DNA of 40,099 nucleotides, from positions 1 to 40,099 of the forward strand of contig BBXU01000290.1 of NCBI GenBank assembly GCA_001598975.1. Reading direction: 5' to 3'. Of this stretch, positions 11,001-30,200 are shown piece after piece (position 1 is the stretch's first letter; every line of letters starts with the position of its first letter). This stretch comes from Parachlorella kessleri (Eukaryota; Chlorophyta; Trebouxiophyceae; Chlorellales; Chlorellaceae). Under the pieces are notes generated by a model. It saw nothing but the letters and a program-made list of their open reading frames with translations, did no database searches and was not told the DNA's origin. The position numbers were made by a program, and so were the translations under genes.

Positions 11001-11796
11001 AACAGAAAGCAAGGAACACACACCTGTCCTAGACTCTGTCCGCTTGATGGCCTCCAGCAGGTCCCTGTTAAGCTCCAGCTGGCCAAACTCAAACAGCAGC
11101 TGACCAAGCATGCCGCGTGCCTGGCTGATGTCACCCTGCTGGTCTGCAGCACGCTCAGCAAGGGATTATACAGTCCTTTAGGCCGGCAGCTGCCTGTTGC
11201 CGGCAAGGCGGAGCACAAGGCAGAGCCCAAAAGTGGATTGCGACAGTAAGAGGACCTGCTGATGATGAAGCTGTAGCCCCTGGTTGACTGCATATTTGTC
11301 ATAACCTACAACGAACCGACTCCAAATAGTCGGAAGTGAGTACAGCAAACATAATGTATGAAGCTCTCTCCGTCCTGTGCGCACCAGTGCTGCGCTTGAC
11401 CTTGTCATCTTTCAGAATAAACTCCTTGTCCAGCCGCCCCGTGGCTTTGCGCTTCTTAGGTGACCGCGGTTGGCCTAGGGGGCTGCCAGCTCTGCTGTGA
11501 TCTGCGCCGCTAACTGCTCCCTGTGGCCGAACCCGCAGCTGTCTAAAGGCCCTTGCCGCCTCTGCAACACACCCAGCGGCAAGCTCAAAGTCTGGCACCT
11601 GGAGCCAGCTTAGGCTGCCTAGGACGGTCCCACTTCACTACACCTCACCTGTAACTGTTTCCAGACGGGCGGTAGCAGGCGCGACGAGACTTCCTGCGGT
11701 TTCTAAAGAATTGTCAGCCACCTCCGCAGCTGCCTCGCTGTGCAAAGTGAGCGTGTCTGCTTTCCGTTGCTTCTTGGGCGACTTGAAGTCTTTCAT
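8076..11796 (-). CDS. Unrecognised 897-aa protein, low-complexity Gln/Ala/Ser/Pro-rich, probably nuclear
   Basis: Exons are 11649-11796, 11385-11561, 11024-11143, 10592-10783, 8499-10354 and 8076-8276, with all phases consistent (898 codons including stop). I do not recognise the family. Residues 1-110 hold two basic clusters of nuclear-localisation type (SPKKQRK at 6-12 and SPKKRK in exon 2). Residues about 110-212 look folded and helical (GQLLFEFGQLELNRDLLEAI, then FEYVVSEAAELLTSQMATVA). Residues about 213-800, nearly all in the one large exon, are disordered and rich in Gln, Ala, Ser, Pro and acidic residues, with several poly-Gln tracts from CAG repeats. A second folded part follows at about 808-890 (LNDVASKYWPFLRSAMQ, SLVRTLGETISMAFALESG). 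The ATG at 11796 was chosen because it opens the first in-phase exon. It is transcribed divergently from pyruvate decarboxylase. A chromatin or transcription role is a guess from composition only. Confidence 0.8.
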
Positions 11797-12335
11797 AGGA
11801 AGCCACACTGACAAAATAGCTCCCAGCTACCGGCGCGTCATGTTGACCTGGCAGGGGTGAAGGAGAATGCTGACAGTCACACTGCCTGGTGGGCTAGGAG
11901 GAAGAATAGCAGACCACTACAAACGCACTCGATACTTGCTCGATATCGAAGTGTGAAGGCGCAGCAGGCAGATCACATTCTGCAGACCTGTAAGAAGACC
12001 CTCACCCAAGCCTCCAGCCCTCCAAGGATACTCATCATCAATTCACCTGAGTGTGCCATGACTGCTCGCTCGCGGCATGCTTCAGGACTGGCTTGTGCTG
12101 CTGTCCAGGTGAAAAGACGAGCGCACCAAGGTGGTAGTGCGTATAGCAGCGTGATACATGTGCCAAGGCCGCTGATGCAGCGTGCCAGACACCCCATGTA
12201 CCTTCATCCCCCTCCTCCAGTCCCAAGAGTCTGGCACTTTGTCCGGCAGAGGCGTTGGTTTGCCTTGCAGAGAAGCCCTTTCGGCGACAACTATGGGCAT
12301 GTTGTTGCCTCTCCCTTGTGAGGGAGTATAAGCAG

Positions 12336-12500
12336 CTATGCGAGGCGGGTGGCCTTCTTGGCACCCACTGCTACCCCTGTGGACCACCGGAACTGCCAGC
12401 TTTTTGTGCGCCGTGCAGTGTGTACTTCCAAAGGTTGGCTGCCCAACTGCTCCACCGGTTTAAGTATGCAGGCGGCCTAGCAGCACAAGCAGAGCTGCTT
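12336..12500 (+). CDS. Possible exon of a Cys-rich, ComF-like protein (weak)
   Basis: After an AAGCAG acceptor-like site, the plus strand reads a zinc-ribbon-like pattern CYPCG, then FCAPC, then LLHRFKYAGGLAAQAELL and CSDC. In bacterial and algal ComF-type phosphoribosyltransferases a CxxC zinc ribbon is followed by a similar HRFKY-G segment. Neither the phosphoribosyl-binding loop nor any downstream exon is visible up to 13179. It may be a relic, part of an incompletely found gene, or chance. Confidence 0.2.
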
Positions 12501-13138
12501 CCATGCAGTGACTGCCGGAGGGGTGGGCTGTGGAGGCAGTGCAGTGTAGTGGATTGTAGGGGCAGGGGGGGCTGTTCAAGTTGTGTCAGATGGCAAGCTT
12601 CGAGAGGGCAAACTTGGCTTTTCAATCTCAAACCCTTGGCCTTAGGCCTAACCACGCCGTGATATAAGGGAAATGCCCCACTGTGGGGCAGCATCGTCCA
12701 CACAGCCTTGCCTACAAGTGCTGCTGAATACCGGCAGTGTTGCTTCAGCTTTTTCCATCCACCTTCTTCTAGACTATATGGATAGCCAACCATGACACGA
12801 GGCACAAGCTTGAAACTTGCCAGGTTTGACTGGTTTTGCAGATGATGAGCGCCGGCGTTGCATTTTATCGTTGCTTTCCAACCAGTATAGCTAGTCCTAG
12901 ATGCTTCAGATGTTCAGTGGATTGTGGGCTATGGATGTGAAGCTCTGAAGAGCCAGGCACGCATCAATAGCCTCCCCCCTGAGTAGGCGGAGGACGGATA
13001 ATGGGGCGTGCTACAAATGGGGCGTGCAGTACTACATACATGCATTCCACGTGTCCAGAGCGCAGGCTGCATGGCGGGCTGGGCAGCGTGCCCACAGGCT
13101 TGGGAATATCAATGCATGCATCGCAGATGCGGCATGCG

Positions 13139-13146
13139 TTATATAT
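13139..13146 (+). promoter_or_regulatory. TATA-like element before pyruvate decarboxylase
   Basis: TTATATAT lies about 34 bases before the ATG at 13180. It could be a core promoter only if the 5' untranslated region is very short, so this is tentative. Confidence 0.3.
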
Positions 13147-13179
13147 CCACTCTAACCGGTTGGGAATACTTCCACCAAG

Positions 13180-20306
<7,127 letters not shown>

Positions 20307-21221
20307 ACGGGCCTGGTGAGAGGGGACGGGGGGGGGGGGGGTTCGAACAAAAGTTCTGTCTCTCTATGTGTGATACCACGCGGGCACACAGCGGCCCGTG
20401 GGGTTGACTGCTGCCACGAGTACTGGCAGTGCCAATGATGCAAGCAGGCCTTGTTCCTATCAATGAGCCTGGAAGCATGCCATGTGGTGTAGGAGTGATG
20501 ACACCATATCACATGGGTGGCAGTTTACATTCTAGAAAGGATGCTGTGCTATATACTGAATAGTTACCTTGATACTGATCTTGTTGCATCCCTCACACTT
20601 AGCAACTTCCCTTACTACCCTTACCTTGAAATGTTATTACACCTCCTGTACTTGTACCACATCTTGCTCAGCAGGGGAAACCCATATGTGTCATACTTCT
20701 TAGGCTACTCTGGACTTGCTTTTTAAGCCAAAAATCACATCCCCTGCACGTGGATTTGTCACTAATTCGCTCGTTTGGTCCTCCCCTTGCGATGTGCTCA
20801 CAACTTCAAACGCGCCTCAGACATATGTAGCCTGTAGGAGAGGCAAGCTGTAACAACAAAAAGCTAGCACACTATCTGTGACTCATAGCCAGGACAAGCA
20901 GTCACTCAACTCCACTAGTACACTCACTGACTTTGCAACTAAGTTGATCTTCAAGAGTCCAACCAAACACGGAAAATACAATTCTGAACAACTTACCCAC
21001 ACACAACATCACCACTCACCCCGGCAGGCCTGCTGACCCGACACATGGGGAGCACAGACATGCCCAACTCCTCCCAGCCTGCCTACATATTTATCAAGGG
21101 CAGTGATCGCCAACTGCAACTTCCAATGTTTGACTGCCTGTATCTATTACGTGATTTGAAATTGCCGCGAGTTCGTCGGTGTGATTACGCCAGCTGCACC
21201 CCCCTGACATGCGCACGTTCC
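20307..21221. other. Convergent intergenic interval between PDC and DIS3L2
   Basis: This holds the two 3' flanks. It contains a 14-base G run at 20328-20341 just after the PDC stop, and a TGTAA pentamer at 20849-20853, the green-algal polyadenylation signal, here rather far from the stop. Around 20520-20960 the DNA is clearly more AT-rich than elsewhere. No gene is seen. Confidence 0.5.
20849..20853 (+). terminator. Possible TGTAA polyadenylation signal for PDC
   Basis: TGTAA is the usual polyadenylation signal in chlorophytes. It lies about 540 bases past the stop, so the assignment is tentative. Confidence 0.3.
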
Positions 21222-24200
21222 TCACTCCACCCACAGCTTGGCAAAGACATGTGTTGGGCTGCCGCTGGTGGCGCTCCTCCAGCTGCTGACCACGACACGC
21301 ACATGCGTCAGCATGCGCAGCACGAGAGGCAGCGCGAGCGGGGCCAGCTCCTGCGGGTTCTTCAGCTTGTCCAGGTTGGGTATGTCAAAATAGTCTGGCT
21401 GGTCATCTGGGGACTGCCGGTCGGCCGGTGCAGAAACACTCCTGGTAAGGGTGAGCTGCCTGCAGGGCCAGGGGCAGGCACTCGAGGGGGCCCTCGGCGT
21501 GCCAGGACTAGCAATATCCGACCGTGCTGTCTGTGATGTTGGCTCCCGGAGCCCACTCCTGTTAGGCAGCACCTCACATGGACCCAAACACAATGCTCCA
21601 CCCCAGGCACGGCAAAGAGTGTCAGGAACCGGAGGTCCGTAGAGAACCCTGCCAGGGCTCCATACAGGCCGCCAGGGCCCACCCACAACAAGCACGAGCG
21701 ACCAAACATATGAGGCCTGCATGGTGACTGGCATCATGCAGCAAGCCAGCCGTGCTACATGCAGCCCCTCCCCAGCTCATCACGGCGGGTGGCACGGAGG
21801 CTTACTTGATCTGCGGCTCCCAGGTAGAGGTCAGTGCCCCCTCGCCACCCTTCAGCACCGAGTTGGTGTGAACCCTTACGTCCACGCCCAGCACGGGCAG
21901 GTACACATCAAAGAAGCGTGAGCCGCCCACCGCCATCACCACTGCACCCCAGCATCGCAGACCAAGCACGCTTGGCAGCAAGGGGGTCCGACTGGCTCCC
22001 TGACAGGTCCAACCAATTTCGTGTGTTTGTTAGGACAGGGCTCCAAAGGGAGCACCGCAAGCATCACTGCACCTCCTATCACACTGACCCTGCTGAGGCA
22101 GCTTTGGAAATGCTACATAGGAGCTTGGCAACGGGGGTAAGGACGTTGCAACCCACAGCCCTGGGTGGGCCCCGCCGGCTCACCTCCCTTGCAGACCAGC
22201 GGCTGCCTGTGGAGCATGACACAGAGGTAGAGCCGCAGCGAGCCGTCCTGCACTGCCTTAGCCGCCAGCTTGCGATCATTGGCGTGGGCGGACACCATGC
22301 CCACCTCCTGCGCCTCGCGCAGCCTACAGGGAGGGAAGGAGGAAGCCAGGCAGCATTAATGTCGGATGTGTGTCTGTGTGTTTTGGTCGTTAAGGGCTGG
22401 GGCAGCATGGTGGCCATGTGAGGCCGGTGGCTGGCTATATTATTGTCCTGTTTCGTTGGAGCGTGCACTGACCACAATAATCAGCCAGCTGGGCCTGCTT
22501 TGAACGCCAGCATGCCGGCAAGCCGGGCGAGAGGCGTCGACTAATTGGAGCCTCCTCCCACACATGTGTCTAGGCTCGACACAGCCGCGGTCTGTGTAAG
22601 GGCGAGTGAGCGTCTCAAGAGACCCAGCTGCATCCAAATCCAACCCCAGCTGGAAAGACTCGCCCATGCCTAGCCACCAGCTGCTCTGAGCGGCCCTGGG
22701 CAGTGCAGCCAGCTGCCAGCAGGCATTGCAACGGGATACCAGAAGGTACATATGGATGCCACGCGCTACCCCTAGGCATCAGGCAGCCAGGCAAGAACAA
22801 GATCAGCCACATAGGCAGGGACTCACCCATGTCTCGCCGCCCGCTGCTCCTGGGTGCCCTGGGCGTCAATGGCGGCTGCCAGCAGCCGGTGCACAACGAT
22901 GTCTGGGTAGCGGCGAATGGGGGAGGTGAAGTGGGTGTAGTGGGACACGGCCAGGGCATAGTGGCGCCAGTACGCCTCGTCGGGGGTCTCCCCTGTGCAG
23001 AAGTAGCGCGCCACCTGTGCAGGAAAATCCTTACGACTGAGCTTAGAAGGAAAGGGCGAACTTCCAGTCAGCAACAGGATCTCCCTGAGTGTCTCCCTGT
23101 GGAAACTCACCCCGCCACGCCCAGCAGCAAACCATGGGCAGGCACAGGCAGTGCTTCTCACCTATTCCCACTTTGCTAGGAGAATACCATCATGCCGGAG
23201 GAAACCCGACACTACCCATGGAGAAGGTTGAACAAAACGCAATGTGGTGCATGTCAGCCAAACACAAACCATCCACAAGTGTGCATATAACAACATAATG
23301 GCCACCAAGATTAGTAGGATGCCCAACAGACGTTGCCCCACAATTGAAACTGGCCAATACAGCTGCCCAAGCAACCGTCCGCTGCTGTACCATTCCGATC
23401 GTAACCTGCTAGTGGGGGAAGGACGCAGTGAAAGCTGGTGATCATATGACACACAGCTGACAAATCCTACCTGCATCGGCTTGGTTGCCAGCAGCGTGAT
23501 GATGTCAATCACGGCATCATCCCCCGCTGCGCTGCGCAATGCAGCCAAAGACTCCTGCACATGCGTGAAACAAGCCTTAGAAACTTGCGCTCACTGTAAG
23601 CACATACATAACATGCTTGCCTTCCTGGAAAACTGTTCAAATGCGTAACACTTATCACAAAGCCGCGCAGGGAGAACACCGCCCTGCCGTTCACTCTAAC
23701 ATTGTTGCCCCCCTCTCCGGCCTGCGAAGAACCAACCACCATAGACATACGTTAACCACACCAGCCTCCCCGCCACCTGACCACTGTCCTTAGAGATGCG
23801 CATCGTCCTCAAGCAGCCTCCTCCCAAGCATCCACAAATCACAACCACAACAACACAGCCCAGCTCAGCACAGCCACCACCCATCTGCACAATCCCAAAG
23901 GAGACAGGGAGCGCGGAGCCCAGCTTTGCTGCTTCGTAGCAGCAACCGCAGAATTGCAATACAACGTTGATGTTACTTATCAAAAGTCCATAAAAAAAAC
24001 CCATCTTTCCAGCGGGGCTCATGTGCCCACCTGCAGGGCCCCTGAGGAGGAGACGTCGAGGGGGAAGCCCAGCTCCGCGGCCAGCTGAGACAGCTCGCCC
24101 ATCTTGTGCTGGTTGGGGGGCGGGTGACAACGCAGGAGGGCCCTGCAAGGGAGCACACCCCAGACTTCACACGCTACAAGATGAGGTGGCGTGGGGTTGG

Positions 24201-27200
24201 CAGGTGTGTATGTGACACTTCACCATTTCACGCTTCACACGTGTTCTACCTAATGGTCAAACCCTACCCGCTTCACGTCGATCCGCAAGCATCAGCTGCC
24301 CGGTTGAAGGAACCTCATGTCCGCCCATTCCCACCTGTCTGGGAATGCCTCCGCCACCATGCGTGCCGCGGTCATGTTAGCCAGCAGCATGAACTCCTCC
24401 ACAAGCTGGTTGGCTTCACGCTGCGGCAGCCAAGTAGGACAGAGTGCCGGACATGCCAGGAAACAGATGTGCTGGGCTGTGCACGGGCGAGTCAATATCA
24501 CCGGGTTCATACCCCGCAGCCCCCTGGCCGGCACACATGATACAACGGATGCCCCACGATGCATCTACCATGCTATGCATGAGCTGTGCTTCCTGTGTTG
24601 GAATGCCCACGCTGAGCCACCAGAAAGACCAGGACGTGGACAGATGTCACCCCCTAGTGAGCGGGAACCAGCGGTCCCAAACACAAAATGCATTGGAATG
24701 CGTGTGAAACCCCTGAACCCCTCAGACAATTATTGACAGGCAGCCCAGAGCAGGAGCGCGGCGGCGCACCCCTGGCTCCCTGGCAAGCAGACGTCACACC
24801 CCGCTCACAAACCCCCTATCACCCTCCAGCTCCCCTTGAGCACCAAGCAGCTAGAAGAAGGCACAGCTGGCACCCGCAACTTTTCGCCCCGAACTACTAA
24901 TCTACCTGTTCGTACACCCCATATCCGTCCGGGTTGCCATCATCATCTAGCTGGAAATACAGCCGCACATTGTCCAGCCGCAGCGCGCCATTGTCATAGC
25001 GCCGCCGCCGCAGGTTACGTGCGATGCGATGGAGTGTCAGGCTATCCCCCACGACCTGGAAAGCGAGCAGGGACCGGGGCCGACGGGCTGAACAGTCTGA
25101 AAAACTACTTGTGAGCATGATTGCGGCGACAGCGTTGACCCCATAGGTTGCATGCGGTGCAGATAAGCAACAAGCTGTCACCCAAAGCCCGGGCCTGAAG
25201 AGTCCGAACTGGCGTAACATACGTCAAGACCTGCGGGTACAGACGGCCACCCAACGTCCACTCAAGCTGGGTTAGCACAGCACGGCGCCACAGCAGCCCC
25301 AGGCGCAGCATCCTCAACATCCCAACATCTGCACCTGCTCTACATGCTCCCAAGCACCCTTACCGTACCTCCTCAACCCAGCCATGCACATCACCCACAG
25401 TTGCCTTCACCACCCAAACACTATAACCCCAACATCTCATCGGACGTGTGGTCACGATTCAGCTGGCAGGGCGGCTCCTAGGCTAACTGGCTAAACATTC
25501 TGCTGCCTCCGAGGACGTTAAATGTGTGTAATGTAATGACACATCTTGGCTATAAAGATGCGTGGAGTCCTGCCTCATATACTCAGGGAACCCGACAAGG
25601 GAGGTAAACATCAATGACGGCACTTTGCTGTGTGGCAAGGTGCATCATTCCTCATTCTCCACGATCATGCTTCCTCACAGCATTAGACAAGAGACCAGCC
25701 GACAACCCACGCACCTCCGGCCAGGAGTGATCTCCATTGAGCTGGCAGGGTGGCTCCTCCCCCGGCCTGGCCAGGTACTTGCCCTCGATCATGGACTGCA
25801 CCATGGGGTAGGCCAGCTTGCCGCAGGTCCTGATCACGCTGCGGCCAACCCACGTGGACCTGCGGGGTACTTGAAGGGAATACCTCATATCAGGAACCCC
25901 ACACTAGGCCAACTAGCACCTCGTTCTGTATGTGGCAGACTATGAAACAGCGAGTGTGCAATAGAGGTCATGGGGGGTGCTGCTCCTGGGTGTGGCATAC
26001 CTGAACGCATGTGCCAGTCTTGTGATAGGCGCTGCGATATGATATGCATGGCAGAACGAAACCTTGCCAGCATCTGCCGCATCTACCCTCCTGGTGTGTA
26101 TAAGGATATACAACCAAGGCCACAGTCACAACCATAAACCCCAGCCAGCAAGTCCAGCCTGGCCACAAAGCAGGCTTTGACAGTTGACTCACCGGATGTC
26201 CCCTTCCTCCGTCATGTCCCACACAATGGAGAAAGACAGGCGGTCCACACCCGGGTTCAAACTGCACACAGGAGCAGTGGGTGTCCATATGCGCGCTGCG
26301 CTGGCACTGGGAGGGTGCAGTCAGGTTCACGGGGGAATACCAATCATACCACGCACTTGCACTCTGGCAAAGCTGACATCTCCTGTTGGCGAGCTTCACC
26401 CTAGAGAACACATATGTACAACACCCCAGGCGGGGACCTTAACGCAGAGCAGGTGACAACATGGATCGCACATGTTCAAAACTCCCGTCACCACCGCTGC
26501 ATGCGCTCTGTCACACACACCGCCCAGGCTGCACATTGCATGAGAGCCGCGCTTGCCTGCACAGCTCCTCGCACAGCAGGCGAGGAAGCATGGGGATGAC
26601 GCGGTCTACCAAGTACACGCTGGTACTGCGCTGCTGCGCCTCCTTGTCCAGGGCAGTGCCGGGCCTGCAGTGGAGAGATGTCAAGCACTATTAGCTTCCA
26701 GCGCAAGCCAAGGCAAGACACTGCACATTAGTCACTGGGTACTCAACAGAGGTTGCTCCCCCGCAAGCCATATCAAACCATCAGCCCCAGTCAACCACTC
26801 CACCTCCACCCACAAACTCACCCAACAAAGTGCGACACATCTGCAATGTGGACCCCAACTCGCAAGAGCCCATCTTCCAGCTTTTCAACTGCAGCAGGCA
26901 AGGAGCATGGGGAGAGATCGCTCGACTGTGCGCTTGGCGGGGCTGCGAGCTGTGGTAGGAAAGACCCACTACACACACGGATTCAATGCGATAGCAGAAG
27001 CCTTGAGGGCTTCAACAGGTTTCACAGCATAATGCTACTTTTCTCATTCCTACAACCTTGTTGTCTGGTTTGCAGAATAGCATAACAACCCGCACCACTG
27101 CTGCAAATTTTCAATTAATGCCTTAGCTTTGCAATTGAGGGCACATGTTTCGAGCTCTCAGGCTTGCTTACCCTAAATGTGACCAGGGATCATGACTCGG

Positions 27201-30200
27201 TCCCCCCGCTTACGCCAACCCCCTTCCCAATACTTGCACCCACACCCACCACCAACCCAATACACACGCACGGCCCCCCACCCCCACCTGACAGAGCATC
27301 GTCCAGATCCCTGGCTGACGGCGGATCGATGCTGAACACCCGCCGCCCACGGAAGTCCCTCCTCCTTTCCAGCTCGTCCTCGCTGATGGCCCAGGGCGTG
27401 GGCGGCAGGCAGGCCAGCACCTCTGGCGTGAACTGGTCATCATCCTTGACCTGCTCAGCCTCTAAGAGCGCCTTGGTCTCGCTGGCAAGCTCGCCTGCCT
27501 GGCCCAAGCTCTCGCGGACCTGGGTTTTAGGGACAAAGGGGACCCTTGTGCACAAGAATTGACAAGTAGCAAAGCGGTTTGCCACAGCTCAACTCCACAC
27601 TTGGTTAAAGAATGTGGGAGGCTGAGCAGAGGCTGGCAGCGACGACACATTGGGAGTGCAGGTTGTACAAATAATTTCTAACGAGCAGTATAGCGTTGCT
27701 TCCAGGACCCCTGACACTGCAGTACCGCATGGCCCTGCTGGTGCCTATATAGGGCAGCCAGTGCAGTACACTACATGCCCGTGCAGTACACTACATGCAC
27801 CCACCTGGGCAAGAGGGAACATGTGGTTTGGCTCCCACCCCACCACATGCGCGGAGACGAGGGTGCGGGATGACAGCTCTGCACACGCCGCCTCCTGCTT
27901 CAGCTTCTGCGGCACGAGGGCAGAAATAAGCACGCCTCTCAGCCTTCCGTGGGACAAGATCCACTGTCAGCTGGTCAAGGACAACATCATGTAGCATCTG
28001 GTTTGCATGCCGCGTTGGCCTGGCAGGTTGCACACAAACCAGGTCCTCTACCCTGGCTCACACCCCAGCTTACGACTATTTCTGTGGTGGCCTGGTTTGG
28101 CAGCGAACACATCCACAGCACAGTCTCGGATCAAACTTAACAAAACCCAGGCAGTGTAGCTCACCAGCTTGAGATTCTGGGGCAGCTGGGCCGACCTGAC
28201 CAGCATGCGAGGCAAGCGAGGGTCGCAGGGGATGAGCAGCAGCATACCGGTTTCGCTGTCGCCCTCCTGCTTCAACACACCTGCAGATGGTCAAATCAGG
28301 GCAGAGCAGTGGCAAAATGCAGCCGCTAAGCAGAGGCTGGCAAACAGTGGCAGCAAGGGGAGCAAAGACCTTGTTGGCCGCTGGTTTCAGTGGCACATGA
28401 CCGACCAATCGGTGAAGGGAGGCCCACTGAACTATATAGCACAGTATGGCAGAGCAGGAGGGAACTGCCATAAGATGAAAGCCCATAACCTTAAGTGGGA
28501 TGCACGGACAGCAAGACTAGACAGCAATTTTTGGCGAGCACAATTTGCATGCAGAAAAAATAGCAGTCCCGATTACTAGTCATTCCATGTGTGCCCAGAA
28601 GCGCCACCGGGACCCTCATCTAGAGACCTGGCATGCACAACCCCCACACCAGCAGCGGATCACCAGGTGACCAACATATGACTTACCTATGACTGAGTCG
28701 CGGCGCCGGGAGGGTTGCACCACTGCCACCACCTCCCCGGTGGCCCGCCACCCGGGCATCCCCCCCAGGCGCTCTATCACCGCCTGGAGGGATGCCTCCG
28801 GGCTGTCGCCAGCATGCCAGCAGCCACTCTTGGCAGCAGAGTATCCAAAGGGCGCTGGCGCTAGCGCCTGGGCCTGGTGGGATGCTGAGGCGCCGGCTCC
28901 AAGAGGAGTCTGAGTCAGCACAAAGTCCAGCATGGAGGCGCCACTGCTGCCAGCGCCATTTGCGCTGGCCCCGCCGCCAACCCCAGCTGGCACCATACTC
29001 ACGCTGTCGCCGTTGCTGCTGGACCCCACAGCATCACGCGGCTGCATCTGCTGGGCTGATGAGGCTTGCTTGCGCTGCACGCCACCCTCGCCCATCTGGC
29101 CGGCTCCTCCCTCAGCTTCACAGGCTGACCCAGCTGCTGCCTTCTTGGGCGGGGCCACCTGCTGCTCTGCCCCGGCCGCTGCCCTTTCTGCCTGACCAGT
29201 CTCTGGATCCATCTCAAGCGTCAGCCCCTGCATGCTTTCCTCGATGTCCTCCAGCACCATCTCCTTCTCCTCATCAGAGAGGGTCTCAGCCACAGAGCTC
29301 CCTGCAGCAAGGCCAGGATACAGACAGCATGGAATCCAACAACCATTACCCTTGCCCCTGTCTTTACAGGCAGGGCTCAGCTACCAAAAGGCCCTGCTGA
29401 AGGCTTGGCCGCGGCCCTGCCAACTCTCACTCCCTCCATTACACAGGCCCAAGCTGCATGAGCACGCGCATTGCACAAGACACATGCTTCCTGCAAGCTC
29501 CACTTCGTGGTTACCCTCGTTCAGTCCTCCTTCCTCTAGCATGCGTGTGCGAGAGTAAGCTGCTTTGCTAGCAGTGCCACGGATCTGGTAAATCCCCATC
29601 CTCCGGCTCCTACTTGTAAGGCATAAATTTCGGGTTACATAGCATGAGAAGGCATGGTTGGTGCCCCTCTCACCTACATTACTTTCGGACATAGTAAGTG
29701 CCACTGACTTGCCTTCCTCTGAGCTGGCACCGCTGGCCCCCTCGCGAAGGGGCGCTGGACCTAGGGAGAATGCCAGGTCCCCGCCGCTGCCGGAGGCCTG
29801 AAGAGCTGGGGAAGCCAGCAGGTCACCCATGGCCAGAGGTGGAGCCACACCTGCTAGGCATGGCCAATAGAGCAGCACCCATCACTAGTTTTCAGAGGGG
29901 GAAAGCAGCAGCTTTGCACTCGGTTATCATTGCAGTGCGACAGCTCACATGCACCATATACACTCAAAGAGTGTGGACGAGGGCATGCGGCCCCATGCAT
30001 GTCGGTGCTCCATGGTTTGCATGTGGAGAAGCCCAACAGATGTCAAAAGCCCCTCAGACACCCACCTGCCCAGGCCGGTGGCGTCATTGCAGGGCCCGCT
30101 TCTGGGCTGTCGCCAGTGGCCACCCCTCTGGCTGTAAGCCCCTCCGCCCGCACTATACTGCCTCTTACCCCGTCGCGGGCAGCAAGAACTGGGGTGGTGG

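Larger units (their letters stand above)
11797..13179. other. Long interval between the 897-aa gene and pyruvate decarboxylase
   Basis: This holds a divergent promoter region. Apart from the candidate exon near 12336 and a short repeat (ATGGGGCGTGC at 13001 and again at 13017), I see nothing that can be called a gene. Confidence 0.5.

Noticed and set aside
12371..12805. 144-codon minus-strand open frame
   Set aside because: There is no recognisable domain or splice signal, and it overlaps the weak ComF-like frame; likely chance.
20331..20352. GGTTCGAA-like sequence after the PDC stop as a possible tRNA T-arm
   Set aside because: No acceptor stem, D-arm or anticodon arm can be built around it; it is the end of a G homopolymer.
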